NCBI GenBank assembly: GCA_902801585.1
Contig: CADCIU010000004.1
Coordinates: 150,699-214,698 of the forward strand
Length of the DNA: 64,000 bases
Direction of reading: 5' to 3'
DNA from: an uncultured Lachnospiraceae bacterium
GTDB taxonomy: Bacteria > Bacillota_A > Clostridia > Lachnospirales > Lachnospiraceae
In this document: positions 8,152 through 18,067 of the stretch, one piece after another
Position numbering within the stretch: position 1 is the stretch's first letter
How the letters are laid out: every line of letters begins with the position of its first letter
Position numbers and translations under genes: made by a program
The notes under the pieces: model-generated
The model's input: the letters and a program-made list of their open reading frames with translations, nothing else
Databases searched by the model: none
Told to the model about the DNA's origin: nothing

Positions 8152-9723
8152 ATGGCAGTGCATCTATTCGGCGCGATCGATGTGGGCAGTTATATGTGCG
8201 AGATGAAGATCTTCGAACTGTCCAAAAAGAACGGGATCAGGCAGATCGATAACATTCGTCACATGATCGATATCGGGACGGATACATATCACACGGGAAA
8301 GATCTCCAGAGTCCATCTTGCAGAGCTCAAAAGGATCCTTTCCGAGGCGGCTGCGATCATGAAGAACTACGGCATAGAGTCCTATATGGCTTACGGGACC
8401 AGTGCTTTCAGGGAAATGAAGAATGCTTCTGTCGTTCTCTCTCAGCTGGAGCAGGAGACGGGGATCCGGATCGAGATCCTTGAGAATACCGAACAGCGCT
8501 TTATGGATTACAAATCACTGGCGTCGACGGGCAATGTTTTCAACCGTATTTTGGAACAGTCCACAGCCATCGTCGACATCGGAGGAGGAAGCGTCCAGAT
8601 CTCCCTCTTTGAGAAAGATAAGCTGAGTGCGACGCAGAATCTGCGCGCCGGTGTCCTCAGGATCCATGAACAGCTGATGAGAGTCGGCGCCAGGTCTGTA
8701 CAAAATGAATCCCTCATCGAAGAGATCGTAAATACGCAGCTGAACGTCTTTAAGAAGCTCTATCTCAAGGACAGGGATATCGGCCAGATCGTCGTCATCG
8801 ATGACTATCTCTCCGATGCGACCAGAAATGCGAGCCATTTCGCGCAGGCCGGCCGCATGATCCCCGGTCCCATGGGACAGGCCGAGTTCATCGATCAGGC
8901 ATCGCTGAGCGCCTTTATTGACGGACTCAGGGAGCGCAGCCCCATGGAGCTCTCCTCAAAGCTCGGTATATCGGATGACAAAATACCGCTTCTTCAGATT
9001 TCCTCTATTATTACAAAATGTATCGCAAAGACCATGAAAGCCGATCTGATCTGGATCCCCGGCGTGACGCTCTGTGACGGAATCGTCTACGATTATGCCG
9101 TGAGCAGGCGGTATATCAAACCGGCGCATGATTTTGACGAAGATATCCTCACATGCGCACTTCAGACTTCCAAGCGCTACAAGGGGAGCGAGGAGCGGGC
9201 AAAGACACTGGAGCTGATCGCTCTGCAGATTTTTGACTGCATCAAAAGGATCCACGGAATGGGAAGCCGGGAACGGCTTCTGCTGAGACTGTGCGCAATT
9301 CTGCATGACTGTGGCAAATATATCAGCATGCAGAACCTTTCCGACTGCTCTTACAATATCATCATGTCCACAGAGATCATAGGACTGACCGGTAGAGAGC
9401 GGGAGATCGTCGCCAATGTAGTCCGGTTCAATCACAGCCCCTTCGAATACTATGAGGAGCGCAGGCCGAACACGAGGCTCTCAGCCAAAGATTATATGAT
9501 CGTCACAAAGCTTACGGCGATCCTGAGGCTGGCCAATGGACTTGACCGATCTCACAAAAAGAAGTTTACGGATGTACGTATTAGGTGCAGAGGGAAACAG
9601 CTTCAGATCATTGTCAGTACCAAGAAGGATATCACTTTGGAGAAAGGCCTGTTTGCGAATCGTGCGGATTTCTTCGAAGAAGTATTCAGTGTGAGGCCGC
9701 TGATCAGACAGAAAGAGTTTTAG
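8152..9723 (+). CDS. ppx: Exopolyphosphatase (Ppx/GppA family) with C-terminal HD domain
   Basis: 523 residues. The N-terminal actin-fold Ppx/GppA phosphatase shows the phosphate-1 region GAIDVGSYMCEM, YGTSAFR and the phosphate-2 loop VDIGGGSVQISLF. The C-terminal third has an HD-type motif (ILHDCGKYI), as in long Ppx proteins. It hydrolyses terminal phosphates of polyphosphate, or pppGpp in GppA-like members; sequence alone does not separate these. Immediately upstream of polyphosphate kinase (54 bp), so the pair makes and degrades polyphosphate and probably shares the promoter at 8038. Confidence 0.9.
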   Translation: MAVHLFGAIDVGSYMCEMKIFELSKKNGIRQIDNIRHMIDIGTDTYHTGKISRVHLAELKRILSEAAAIMKNYGIESYMAYGTSAFREMKNASVVLSQLEQETGIRIEILENTEQRFMDYKSLASTGNVFNRILEQSTAIVDIGGGSVQISLFEKDKLSATQNLRAGVLRIHEQLMRVGARSVQNESLIEEIVNTQLNVFKKLYLKDRDIGQIVVIDDYLSDATRNASHFAQAGRMIPGPMGQAEFIDQASLSAFIDGLRERSPMELSSKLGISDDKIPLLQISSIITKCIAKTMKADLIWIPGVTLCDGIVYDYAVSRRYIKPAHDFDEDILTCALQTSKRYKGSEERAKTLELIALQIFDCIKRIHGMGSRERLLLRLCAILHDCGKYISMQNLSDCSYNIIMSTEIIGLTGREREIVANVVRFNHSPFEYYEERRPNTRLSAKDYMIVTKLTAILRLANGLDRSHKKKFTDVRIRCRGKQLQIIVSTKKDITLEKGLFANRADFFEEVFSVRPLIRQKEF

Positions 9724-9761
9724 GTCAGGGATTCGAGGTCAGGGATTCGAGGTCAGGGATT
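9723..9761 (+). repeat. Tandem 14-bp repeat between ppx and ppk
   Basis: Unit GGTCAGGGATTCGA, two exact copies (9723-9736, 9737-9750) and a third partial copy (9751-9761). It begins in the ppx stop codon and ends just before the ppk ribosome binding site. Confidence 0.95.
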
Positions 9762-9777
9762 TAAATAAGGAGAGGAT

Positions 9778-11976
9778 ATGGCAGCAGAGATTATAAATTT
9801 CAGGAACCCGCAGTATTACATCAACCGGGAACTGAGCTGGATCGAATTTGACAGGCGTTGCCTGAGTGAAGCGAGAAACAAAGAGAATCCTCTTTTTGAG
9901 CGCCTCAAGTTCCTGAGCATCACCGCATCCAACCTGGATGAGTTCTTCATGGTGAGAGTTGCTTCCCTGCAGGATATGGTGCAGGCAGGCTATAAGAAAA
10001 AGGATATTGCCGGAATGACCGCTCAGGAACAGCTCACCGCGGTCCTTGCAGCTACGCATACATTCATGCAGCAGCAGTACTGGACGCTCAACAGGCAGAT
10101 CATCCCTTCACTGGAGGAGCAGGGGCTCTTCATGATCAGGGATCTGGATACTCTGAGCAAAACAGAGACCCGCTTTTTGGAGGACTATTTCAGCAGCGAT
10201 GTCTTTCCGGTCCTGACGCCCATGGCTGTAGACAGTTCAAGACCGTTTCCGCTCATCCGCAACAAGAGTCTCAATATCGGTGCGCTCCTCACAAGAAAGG
10301 AGAGCAGTACGCCGGGCATCCTGAATCCCTCCAAGAAGAAAAAGTCATCAAAAGCCGGAAAAGAGAAGATGGAGTTCGCTACAGTGCAGGTTCCCGGCGT
10401 CCTACCGAGGATCCTCTTTCTTCCCAGAAAAGAAGGTGAACCGAGAAGACTGGTTCTCCTTGAGGATCTGATCCGCAAATATCTGCCCAAACTGTTCGTC
10501 AATTATGAGGTCAAGTGCACCTGCCCTTACAGGATCATGAGAAGCGCAGATCTCGATATTGCGGAAGATGAAGCCGAAGATCTTCTGGAAGAGATCAAGA
10601 AACAGCTCAAAAAGAGACAGAGAGGCGATGCCATCCGCCTGGAGGTGGAGAAGGGGATCGATGAGCAGCTGCTGAAGCTCCTGATGAGTGAGCTCTCTCT
10701 CGAAAAGGACTTTGTCTATGAGATCGACGGCCCTATTGACCTCACGTATCTTATGAAAGCGTACGGTATCGAAGGATTTGATGAACTAAGGGAACACCGC
10801 TATGCGAAACCGCAGCTGATCCCTGCTCTTTTACCGGATTGTGATATTTTCGAGCAGATCCGCAAGGGCGATATATTCATGCATCACCCGTATCAGACGT
10901 TTGACCCTGTAGTGAAATTTGTGTCTGCAGCTGCCGCTGACCCGGATGTCCTGGCCATTAAACAGACACTTTACCGTGTGAGCGGCAATTCACCGATCGT
11001 CGCGGCACTGGCGCAGGCCGCCGAAAACGGCAAGCAGGTGACGGTCCTCGTGGAACTCAAGGCGCGGTTTGACGAGGAAAACAACATTGTCTGGGCAAAA
11101 GCGCTTGAAAAAGCAGGGTGTCATGTGATCTACGGACTCCAGAATCTCAAGACCCACAGCAAGATCACGCTCGTGGTCAGAAAAGAAGAGGACGGGATCC
11201 GCCGGTATGTCCATCTGGGGACAGGAAACTACAATGATTCCACAGCAAAGCTTTACACCGACGTGGGACTCATGACCTGCAGCGACCCGATCGGCGCTGA
11301 CGCGACGGCTGTTTTTAATATGCTGTCCGGCTATTCCGAGCCCCGCTTCTGGAATAAGCTCAGCCTCGCACCGCTCTGGCTCAAAGACAGGTTCCTGTAC
11401 CTGATCGGCAGAGAGCAGCAGCATGCGCAGAACGGGGAGACAGCTCATATCATTGCCAAGATGAACTCCCTCTGTGATCCGGATATCATCGAGGCACTGT
11501 ACAAAGCGAGTGCGGCCGGTGTTGAGATCGAACTGATCGTGAGAGGTATATGCTGCCTGCGGACGGGGATCCCGGGTGTGAGCGAGAACATCACGGTCCG
11601 CTCCATCGTCGGCAATTTCCTTGAACACAGCAGGATCTACTATTTCGAGAACGGCGGAACGCCCGAGATCTTCGCAGCGAGCGCTGACTGGATGCCGAGG
11701 AACCTGGACCGCCGTGTAGAGATCATGTTCCCTTTGGAAGACAGTTCGATCAAAGACAAAGCGCTCCATATTCTGAATGTGGAACTGGAGGATACCGTCA
11801 AAGCACACATCATGCGCTCAGACGGCACCTACGACCGCGTCGACAGAAGAGGGAAAGAGCTGGTCAATTCCCAGCTGATCTTCTGCGGGGAGGCGGTCCG
11901 TGAGGCGCAGGCAGTGCTTGTCGGCAGGGATAACCGCATATTTATCCCCAAAGAGCCGGTCAAGACCGAAGACTGA
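9778..11976 (+). CDS. ppk1: Polyphosphate kinase 1
   Basis: 732-residue PPK1, which reversibly polymerises the ATP gamma-phosphate into long-chain polyphosphate. The N-terminal domain begins YINRELSWIEFD; the two catalytic-core histidines are at about H460 (KTHSKITL, the phosphorylated His) and H617 (LEHSRIYYF), 157 residues apart as in the E. coli enzyme. HLGTGNYND and NLDRRVEIMFP core motifs are also visible. Residues 180-200 hold a Lys/Ser-rich insert. Start preceded by AAGGAGAGG. Follows ppx in the same unit. Confidence 0.97.
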   Translation: MAAEIINFRNPQYYINRELSWIEFDRRCLSEARNKENPLFERLKFLSITASNLDEFFMVRVASLQDMVQAGYKKKDIAGMTAQEQLTAVLAATHTFMQQQYWTLNRQIIPSLEEQGLFMIRDLDTLSKTETRFLEDYFSSDVFPVLTPMAVDSSRPFPLIRNKSLNIGALLTRKESSTPGILNPSKKKKSSKAGKEKMEFATVQVPGVLPRILFLPRKEGEPRRLVLLEDLIRKYLPKLFVNYEVKCTCPYRIMRSADLDIAEDEAEDLLEEIKKQLKKRQRGDAIRLEVEKGIDEQLLKLLMSELSLEKDFVYEIDGPIDLTYLMKAYGIEGFDELREHRYAKPQLIPALLPDCDIFEQIRKGDIFMHHPYQTFDPVVKFVSAAAADPDVLAIKQTLYRVSGNSPIVAALAQAAENGKQVTVLVELKARFDEENNIVWAKALEKAGCHVIYGLQNLKTHSKITLVVRKEEDGIRRYVHLGTGNYNDSTAKLYTDVGLMTCSDPIGADATAVFNMLSGYSEPRFWNKLSLAPLWLKDRFLYLIGREQQHAQNGETAHIIAKMNSLCDPDIIEALYKASAAGVEIELIVRGICCLRTGIPGVSENITVRSIVGNFLEHSRIYYFENGGTPEIFAASADWMPRNLDRRVEIMFPLEDSSIKDKALHILNVELEDTVKAHIMRSDGTYDRVDRRGKELVNSQLIFCGEAVREAQAVLVGRDNRIFIPKEPVKTED

Positions 11977-11993
11977 CGGCAAGAGGGGATCCG

Positions 11994-12053
11994 GAGCCTG
12001 TTTGTTCGGAATCTGTTTATTCAGGATCGGTTTATTCAGAACCTGTTTATTTA
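11994..12053 (+). repeat. Imperfect 15-bp tandem repeat, four units
   Basis: Four adjacent 15-bp units (11994-12008, 12009-12023, 12024-12038, 12039-12053), rough consensus GAATCTGTTTATTCA. Lies in the 231-bp gap between ppk and the lactonase-like gene. The rest of the gap holds a GC-rich imperfect stem (near 12158-12188) but no convincing promoter. Confidence 0.85.
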
Positions 12054-12207
12054 AACAGTATCGACAATTATTCAGTTTTTGGTTCTTATTTCATGCTCTT
12101 TATGGTATTCTGAATTATATATGGGCACCATTTAAACCACGCACGGCAAAGTGCTGTACCGGACCCGGCGCCGAGGACCGGCCCGGTAAAAAGGAAGGGG
12201 CGCAGTT

Positions 12208-13344
12208 ATGACACAGGAATCTCAGATCAAAAATTCACCTGCCAGACGCAAGACAGGATATGAGTATGAACAGGGTGCTAAGTTCGTCGCCTATGTATCC
12301 TCATATACAAGAGGCAAGGGGAAAAAGTACGGAATTCGTATTTATGATGTCGATATGGAGAACGGTTATCTGACACAGAAGAAACAGATCGAGATATCCA
12401 ATTCTTCTTATGTGACGATCTCTCACAATCGCAGATTTCTTTATTCCATCACGGATTTCGGGATTGAAGCTTATAAGATCATTCAGGGCGGAGATCTTCT
12501 GCCGCTGGGTCTTTCATCGATCAATGGCATGAGAGGGTCGTATCTGTCGACGGATTATGAAGATGAATTTCTCTTCGTTTCCGGCTACCACGACGGGAAG
12601 ATCACGGTTCTTCGCCTCAATGAAGACGGATCAGTGGGCGATATTTGTGACGAGCTGTTCCTGAAAGGACTGGGCAGCATCGCAGAACGCAATTTCCGTC
12701 CGCATGTCCAGTGTGTGAAGATGACCAGGGACAACCATTTCCTGCTGGCTGCCGATCTGGGTATGGATCACGTCAACGTGTACTCCATCAACAGAAAGAG
12801 CGGCCACATCAAGCAGTGTGCTATCCTGCACTCGGAACTGGAGTCTGCGCCTAGGCATCTCAAATTCTCTAAGGACGGACACTTCCTCTACGTCGTTCAT
12901 GAACTCAAGAATATCATTGATGTCTATTTCTACCACGAAGTGGACGGCGCTCCGGACTTCGAGAAGATCCAGACGGTATCGACGCTCAATGACTATCACG
13001 CTTCCGGCTCTGCCGCCAGTGCGCTGAACTTCTCTTCGGATTTCAAATATCTGATCAGTTCCAATGCAGGCGACAACTCTGTGGTGATCTTCAGCATTGA
13101 TCCCGACAACGGTTATCTCACGAAGATCCTGTGCCTGCCGATCAGCGGGGAGTACCCCAAAGACGCGGCGCTGTTTCCCGACAACCGCCACCTGGTATCG
13201 CTCAACCATGAGTCCAACACGATGACGTTCTTTAACGTTGACCTCAAGAAGGGACTTTTGGTCATGCACGGCAAGGAGATCAGCGTCGACAAACCCAACT
13301 GCATTATTTTCCACAAACTGACCGACAGCCAGCTTGAACAGTAA
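12208..13344 (+). CDS. Lactonase-family seven-bladed beta-propeller protein
   Basis: 378 residues matching the lactonase/6-phosphogluconolactonase-like propeller family (YbhE type). Repeated blade strands end in patterns such as ISHNRRFLYSI, MTRDNHFLLAADLG, FSKDGHFLYVVHEL and FSSDFKYLISSNAG. Founding members hydrolyse 6-phosphogluconolactone in the pentose phosphate pathway, but many homologs are unassigned, so the substrate is uncertain. No signal peptide, so probably cytoplasmic. Good AAGGAAGGGG site before the ATG. Ends about 40 bp before tgt. Confidence 0.82.
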   Translation: MTQESQIKNSPARRKTGYEYEQGAKFVAYVSSYTRGKGKKYGIRIYDVDMENGYLTQKKQIEISNSSYVTISHNRRFLYSITDFGIEAYKIIQGGDLLPLGLSSINGMRGSYLSTDYEDEFLFVSGYHDGKITVLRLNEDGSVGDICDELFLKGLGSIAERNFRPHVQCVKMTRDNHFLLAADLGMDHVNVYSINRKSGHIKQCAILHSELESAPRHLKFSKDGHFLYVVHELKNIIDVYFYHEVDGAPDFEKIQTVSTLNDYHASGSAASALNFSSDFKYLISSNAGDNSVVIFSIDPDNGYLTKILCLPISGEYPKDAALFPDNRHLVSLNHESNTMTFFNVDLKKGLLVMHGKEISVDKPNCIIFHKLTDSQLEQ

Positions 13345-13385
13345 CAGGTTATTTGAAAGATTCAGGTTTCATAGACAAAGATAAA

Positions 13386-14534
13386 ATGGCAAAGATGAAA
13401 TACGAGGTATTAAGGCAGGAGGGTCTCGCTAAGAGGGCACGGTTTACGACCGTGCACGGAACGGTCGAGACCCCTGTTTTTATGAATGTGGCGACAGCGG
13501 CGGCCATTAAAGGAGGTCTTTCCGCTGACGACCTCAGGAGCATCGATACGCAGGTGGCGCTCTGCAACACATATCACCTGCATGTAAGGCCCGGAGATGA
13601 GACGGTATTCAAACTGGGCGGTCTTCACTCGTTCATGCGGTGGGACCGCCCTATTTTGACGGACTCCGGCGGATTTCAAGTATTTTCGCTGGCTGATCTG
13701 AGGAAGATCAAGGAAGAGGGCGTCACTTTTCACTCACATATAGACGGTGCCAGGATCTTCATGGGACCCGAGGAGAGCATGCGGATCCAGTCTCATCTGG
13801 CTTCTACGATCGCAATGGCTTTTGACGAATGTCCTCCCAGCCATGCGCAGAGAGAGTACGTCGAGCAATCCGTGGCCCGCACGACCCGCTGGCTGGACCG
13901 GTGCAAAAAAGAGATGAAGCGTCTGAACAGTCTCGATGAGACGATCAACAAGGATCAGCTGCTGTTCGGCATCAATCAGGGAGCCGTTTATCCGGATATC
14001 CGCATCGACCATGCGCAGCAGATCGCCGAGATGGATCTGGACGGGTATGCGGTGGGAGGCCTGGCAGTCGGTGAGACTCATGCGGAGATGTATGAGATCC
14101 TCGATGCAGTTGTTCCCCATCTTCCGGCGGACAAGCCCACTTACCTTATGGGGGTCGGCACACCGCAGAACATCCTCGAAGGAGTGGACAGAGGGATCGA
14201 TTTCTTCGACTGTGTCTATCCCAGCCGCAACGGAAGACACGGCAATCTTTATACGAACAAGGGGACGGTGAGGATCAATAATGCAAAATATGCCCTGGAT
14301 CCCAGGCCGATCGAGGAGGGCTGCGGCTGTCCCGTATGCAGAGCCGGCTATTCGAGAGGCTATATCCGTCATCTGGTAAAAGCGCAGGAGACACTGGGGC
14401 TTCGCATGTGCGTCATGCATAATCTCTATTTTTACAATCATCTCATGACACAGATCAGGGAAGCGCTGGACCGGGGGACATTCGCCGCTTTTAAGAAGCG
14501 GATGCTGGACGACCTCGAGGGCGATGGCGGCTGA
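13386..14534 (+). CDS. tgt: tRNA-guanine(34) transglycosylase
   Basis: Exchanges G34 for a queuine precursor in tRNAs with GUN anticodons. Seen: ILTDSGGFQVFSL with the substrate-binding Asp, FFDCVYPSRNGRHG with the nucleophilic Asp, and the zinc site CGCPVC...H (CVMHN). About 382 residues from this start. Start is uncertain: ATG 13386, ATG 13395 (MKYEVL, most like homologs) and TTG 13353 are all in frame, and none has a strong ribosome binding site. yajC follows, a frequent tgt partner, but with its own promoter. Confidence 0.95.
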   Translation: MAKMKYEVLRQEGLAKRARFTTVHGTVETPVFMNVATAAAIKGGLSADDLRSIDTQVALCNTYHLHVRPGDETVFKLGGLHSFMRWDRPILTDSGGFQVFSLADLRKIKEEGVTFHSHIDGARIFMGPEESMRIQSHLASTIAMAFDECPPSHAQREYVEQSVARTTRWLDRCKKEMKRLNSLDETINKDQLLFGINQGAVYPDIRIDHAQQIAEMDLDGYAVGGLAVGETHAEMYEILDAVVPHLPADKPTYLMGVGTPQNILEGVDRGIDFFDCVYPSRNGRHGNLYTNKGTVRINNAKYALDPRPIEEGCGCPVCRAGYSRGYIRHLVKAQETLGLRMCVMHNLYFYNHLMTQIREALDRGTFAAFKKRMLDDLEGDGG

Positions 14535-14551
14535 ATTATTAAAATATAGGA

Positions 14552-14581
14552 TTGAAAAACACAATGAGGTTGTTGTATGAT
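14552..14581 (+). promoter_or_regulatory. yajC promoter
   Basis: TTGAAA (14552-14557), 18-bp spacer, TATGAT (14576-14581). The leader to the yajC ATG is about 45 nt and contains GGAGG. Confidence 0.65.
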
Positions 14582-14632
14582 ATGTTTTAACTGATTTAAA
14601 GCCGCCTGAGAGCGGGATTGGAGGTTTTCTTT

Positions 14633-14956
14633 ATGAATGGATTCATGTTGACTGCTGCGGGAACACCTATATTCACAATTCTTTATATGGCTGTGATTAT
14701 TGGTTTCTTCTATTTCTTCCTGATCAGACCTCAGAGAAAGGAACAGAAAGAGAAACAGAATATGATCAACAGCCTTGAAGTAGGCGACAGCGTTCTCACG
14801 ACAGCAGGATTCTACGGTGTAGTGATCGATATGACGGAAGATACGGTCATTGTTGAATTCGGCAACAACAAGAACTGCCGTATTCCGATGCAGAAAGCGG
14901 CAATTGTTCAGATCGAGAAGCCTGAGGACGCCCTTGAAGCAGCGGATGACAAATAA
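14633..14956 (+). CDS. yajC: Preprotein translocase subunit YajC
   Basis: 107-residue accessory subunit of the Sec translocon. One N-terminal membrane segment (about residues 11-31) ends in LIRPQRKEQKEK, the family hallmark, followed by the small SH3-like domain GDSVLTTAGFYGVV...VIVEFGNN. I start at ATG 14633, 8 bp after GGAGG (14620-14624); the in-frame TTG at 14618 overlaps that site. SecD/SecF, often next, are absent here because a strong terminator follows. Confidence 0.95.
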   Translation: MNGFMLTAAGTPIFTILYMAVIIGFFYFFLIRPQRKEQKEKQNMINSLEVGDSVLTTAGFYGVVIDMTEDTVIVEFGNNKNCRIPMQKAAIVQIEKPEDALEAADDK

Positions 14957-14970
14957 TAGATGCTAAATCT

Positions 14971-15003
14971 GAAGGCATGTGCGGGGCACATGCCTTCTCT
15001 TTG
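14971..15003 (+). terminator. Terminator after yajC
   Basis: Perfect 12-bp stem GAAGGCATGTGC (14971-14982) / GCACATGCCTTC (14986-14997) with a GGG loop, then TCTTT. Confidence 0.9.
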
Positions 15004-15098
15004 ATATATCCGATAAGATCAATAACATTCAAATTTCTCATCTTAAAGATTAATTCTATTCATCATTAAAACTGGTCATTCACGGGAGGTTAGCGCAT

Positions 15099-16193
15099 AT
15101 GAACAAAAAGATCGCAGTGATCGCCGGTGACGGAATAGGTCCTGAAATCGTAGAACAGGCCGTCAAGGTCCTTGACAGAGTCTGTGTGAAATACGGACAT
15201 CATTTTACTTACACGAATGTGCTGATGGGGGGCTGCTCCATCGATGCCTGCGGCGTGCCGCTGACAGACGAGACAATTGATATCTGTAAAAACAGTGACG
15301 CCGTCCTGATGGGATCCATCGGAGGAGACGCAGCTACTTCTCCCTGGTACAAGCTTCCACCGGAACTTCGCCCTGAGGCAGGGCTTTTGAAGCTTCGCAA
15401 ATCGCTGAATCTTTACTGCAATTTGAGGCCCGCTTATCTGTTCAGGGAATTGGCGGACTCCTGCCCTCTGGCTGCCAAAGAGGGCGGCAGGAATTTCGAT
15501 CTGGTGATCTGCAGGGAACTGACGGGCGGCCTGTATTTTGGCGACCGTTATACCAAAGAAGTGGACGGTGTCACGACTGCAGTGGACACGGCTGTATATA
15601 ATGAGAATGAGATCCGCCGCATTGCGGTCAAGGCCTTCGAGATCGCCATGAAGCGCGGCAAAAGAGTGACCAGTGTGGACAAGGCCAACGTCCTGGATAC
15701 TTCCAGGCTCTGGAGAAAGGTCGTCGCTGAGACGGCCAAGGATTATCCGGAGGTCGAGCTCTCCAATATGCTCGTGGACAATTGCGCCATGCAGCTGGTC
15801 AAGGATCCCGAGCAGTTCGATGTGATCGTGACAGGCAATATGTTCGGAGACATTCTCTCAGATGAAGCCAGTATGATCACAGGATCGATCGGGATGCTCT
15901 CATCCGCATCCCTGAGTGACGGAAGTTTCGGACTGTATGAGCCCAGCCACGGCAGCGCGCCCGATATCGCCGGCCTCGGCATTGCCAATCCTATTGCGAC
16001 GATCCTGTCGGCGGCGATGATGCTCCGTTACAGCTTCGGACTTTTGGAGGAAGCGGACGCAGTGGAAGCTGCAGTCAGGCAGACGCTGGCGGACGGTTAC
16101 CGCAGCAGGGACCTGATGCCGCGCGAAGGTGCAGAGGGGCTTACGAGCCAGAACTGCGCAGAGCTCGGAGACAGGATCTGTGAGCGGATCTGA
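15099..16193 (+). CDS. leuB: 3-isopropylmalate dehydrogenase
   Basis: 364-residue NAD-dependent decarboxylating dehydrogenase, third committed step of leucine synthesis (3-isopropylmalate to 2-oxoisocaproate). Opens with [14 protein letters not shown]; contains the substrate-binding [10 protein letters not shown] and the metal/NAD region [12 protein letters not shown] and [24 protein letters not shown] precedes the ATG. leuA, leuC and leuD are not nearby; the gene sits ahead of ilvD-ilvB. The roughly 95-bp gap upstream shows no T-box-like antiterminator. Confidence 0.96.
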   Translation: MNKKIAVIAGDGIGPEIVEQAVKVLDRVCVKYGHHFTYTNVLMGGCSIDACGVPLTDETIDICKNSDAVLMGSIGGDAATSPWYKLPPELRPEAGLLKLRKSLNLYCNLRPAYLFRELADSCPLAAKEGGRNFDLVICRELTGGLYFGDRYTKEVDGVTTAVDTAVYNENEIRRIAVKAFEIAMKRGKRVTSVDKANVLDTSRLWRKVVAETAKDYPEVELSNMLVDNCAMQLVKDPEQFDVIVTGNMFGDILSDEASMITGSIGMLSSASLSDGSFGLYEPSHGSAPDIAGLGIANPIATILSAAMMLRYSFGLLEEADAVEAAVRQTLADGYRSRDLMPREGAEGLTSQNCAELGDRICERI

Positions 16194-16254
16194 CAGACTG
16201 TGAGGCTGCAGCAGCACAGGATACATATACTATTCAGATACAAGATCAGAATGA

Positions 16255-16316
16255 ATCGATAAATATATCGATCAAATTGATCGATTAATATATCAATCAA
16301 ATAAATCGATTGAAAG
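16255..16316 (+). repeat. AT-rich 12/13-bp quasi-tandem repeat before ilvD
   Basis: Five adjacent units of 12, 13, 12, 13 and 12 bp, four starting ATCGAT (16255, 16267, 16280, 16305) and one ATCAAT (16292). The centre forms a palindrome, ATCGATCAA (16267-16275) / TTGATCGAT (16277-16285), around one base. Lies 24 bp before the ilvD start, so it could act as a spacer or a protein-binding array. Confidence 0.85.
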
Positions 16317-16339
16317 ATTTATCAGAAAGGATAACGCAA

Positions 16340-18016
16340 ATGAAAAGTGACAGCGTAAAAAAAGGTGTTTCACAGGCCCCCCACAGAAGTCTCTTCAACG
16401 CGCTCGGATATACCGAGGAGGAGAGAAGACGTCCGATGATCGGTATCGTGAGTTCTTACAACGAGATCGTTCCGGGTCATATGAACCTTGACAAAATCAC
16501 GGAGGCGGTAAAGCTCGGTGTCGCTATGGCAGGCGGAATGCCCGTTGTTTTCCCGGCGATCGCAGTGTGCGACGGTATCGCAATGGGACATATCGGAATG
16601 AAATACTCACTGGTCACCAGAGACCTGATCGCGGATTCCACAGAGTGCATGGCCAAAGCACACGGCTTTGACGGACTCGTCATGATCCCCAACTGCGACA
16701 AGAACGTGCCCGGCCTTCTGATGGCCGCTGCCCGTGTCAATATTCCCACGATCTTCGTGTCCGGCGGTCCCATGCTGGCAGGCCACATCGACGGCCGCAA
16801 GAGAAGTCTCTCATCCATGTTCGAGGCGGTCGGATCGGTAGCAGCCGGAAAGATGACGATGGAAAAGCTCGCCGAGTATGAAGAGAAAGTATGTCCCACC
16901 TGCGGTTCCTGCTCCGGTATGTATACGGCGAATTCCATGAACTGCCTGACAGAGGCCATCGGTATGGGCCTTGAGGGCAACGGGACGATCCCTGCTGTCT
17001 ACAGCGCAAGGATCCGTCTTGCCAAACATGCAGGCATGAAGATCATGGAGCTGGTGGAGAAGAACATAAGACCCAGAGACATCATGACTGAGAAGGCCTT
17101 CATGAACGCCATGACAATGGATATGGCACTGGGCTGCTCCACAAATACAATGCTTCACCTTCCCGCCATTGCGCATGAGGCAGGCGTGGAACTGAATATG
17201 GAAATTGCCAACCAGGTTTCGGACAGAACACCCAATCTGTGCCACCTGGCACCTGCAGGCCCCACATATATGGAAGATCTCAACGAAGCGGGCGGCATCT
17301 ACGCCGTCATGAATGAGCTGGCCAAGAAGGACCTTTTGGATCTCGACGTCATGACAGTCTCCGGAAAGACGATGCGCGAGAACATCAAGGGATGCGTGAA
17401 CACCGACCCGACCGTCATCCGGCCCATTGAGGATCCTTATATGCCAAACGGCGGCATCGCAGTTCTGAAGGGAAATATTGCGCCCGACACAGGAATCGTC
17501 AAGAGAAGTGCCGTGCTTCCGGAAATGATGAAGCATGAAGGTCCCGCAAGAGTCTTCGACTGCGAGGAAGATGCGATCGCAGCGATCACCGGCGGAAAGA
17601 TCGTTCCCGGCGATATCGTTGTCATTCGCTATGAAGGTCCTAAGGGAGGCCCCGGTATGAGAGAGATGCTCAATCCCACTTCCGCGATCGCCGGTATGGG
17701 ATTGGATTCCTCGGTAGCCCTGATCACTGACGGACGTTTCTCCGGCGCATCCCGCGGTGCATCCATCGGCCACGTATCTCCCGAGGCAGCTGTTGGCGGC
17801 CCCATTGCCCTGATTCAGGAAGGCGATATCATTTCCATCGATATCAATGCCAACAAACTTGATGTCAAAGTCTCCGATGAAGAGCTGGCACGCAGAAAAG
17901 CGGAATGGAAGCCCCGCCAGCCCAAAGTGACGGACGGATATCTCAGAAGATACGCAGCGCTCGTCACCAGCGGAAACAGAGGAGCGATCCTTGAGCTTCC
18001 CGGAGATATGCAGTAA
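16340..18016 (+). CDS. ilvD: Dihydroxy-acid dehydratase
   Basis: 558-residue iron-sulfur dehydratase that makes 2-oxoisovalerate and 2-oxo-3-methylvalerate for valine, isoleucine and leucine. Cluster and active-site motifs: CDKNVPGL and [18 protein letters not shown]; the C-terminal domain has [20 protein letters not shown] start at ATG 16340 after AAAGG; a TTG at 16310 overlaps the repeat. ilvB follows after 51 bp with its own strong ribosome binding site, so the two probably form one transcript. Confidence 0.97.
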   Translation: MKSDSVKKGVSQAPHRSLFNALGYTEEERRRPMIGIVSSYNEIVPGHMNLDKITEAVKLGVAMAGGMPVVFPAIAVCDGIAMGHIGMKYSLVTRDLIADSTECMAKAHGFDGLVMIPNCDKNVPGLLMAAARVNIPTIFVSGGPMLAGHIDGRKRSLSSMFEAVGSVAAGKMTMEKLAEYEEKVCPTCGSCSGMYTANSMNCLTEAIGMGLEGNGTIPAVYSARIRLAKHAGMKIMELVEKNIRPRDIMTEKAFMNAMTMDMALGCSTNTMLHLPAIAHEAGVELNMEIANQVSDRTPNLCHLAPAGPTYMEDLNEAGGIYAVMNELAKKDLLDLDVMTVSGKTMRENIKGCVNTDPTVIRPIEDPYMPNGGIAVLKGNIAPDTGIVKRSAVLPEMMKHEGPARVFDCEEDAIAAITGGKIVPGDIVVIRYEGPKGGPGMREMLNPTSAIAGMGLDSSVALITDGRFSGASRGASIGHVSPEAAVGGPIALIQEGDIISIDINANKLDVKVSDEELARRKAEWKPRQPKVTDGYLRRYAALVTSGNRGAILELPGDMQ

Positions 18017-18067
18017 CAGTACTGAGTGTTCAGCGCATCTGCGCTGATCGGAACGGAGGAAACGAGT

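Noticed and set aside
15004..15098. T-box or leader peptide attenuator upstream of leuB
   Set aside because: No specifier-loop/antiterminator pairing, no T-box core sequence and no terminator after the yajC one; only an AT-rich gap with a weak TTGATA-TAACAT promoter-like pair.
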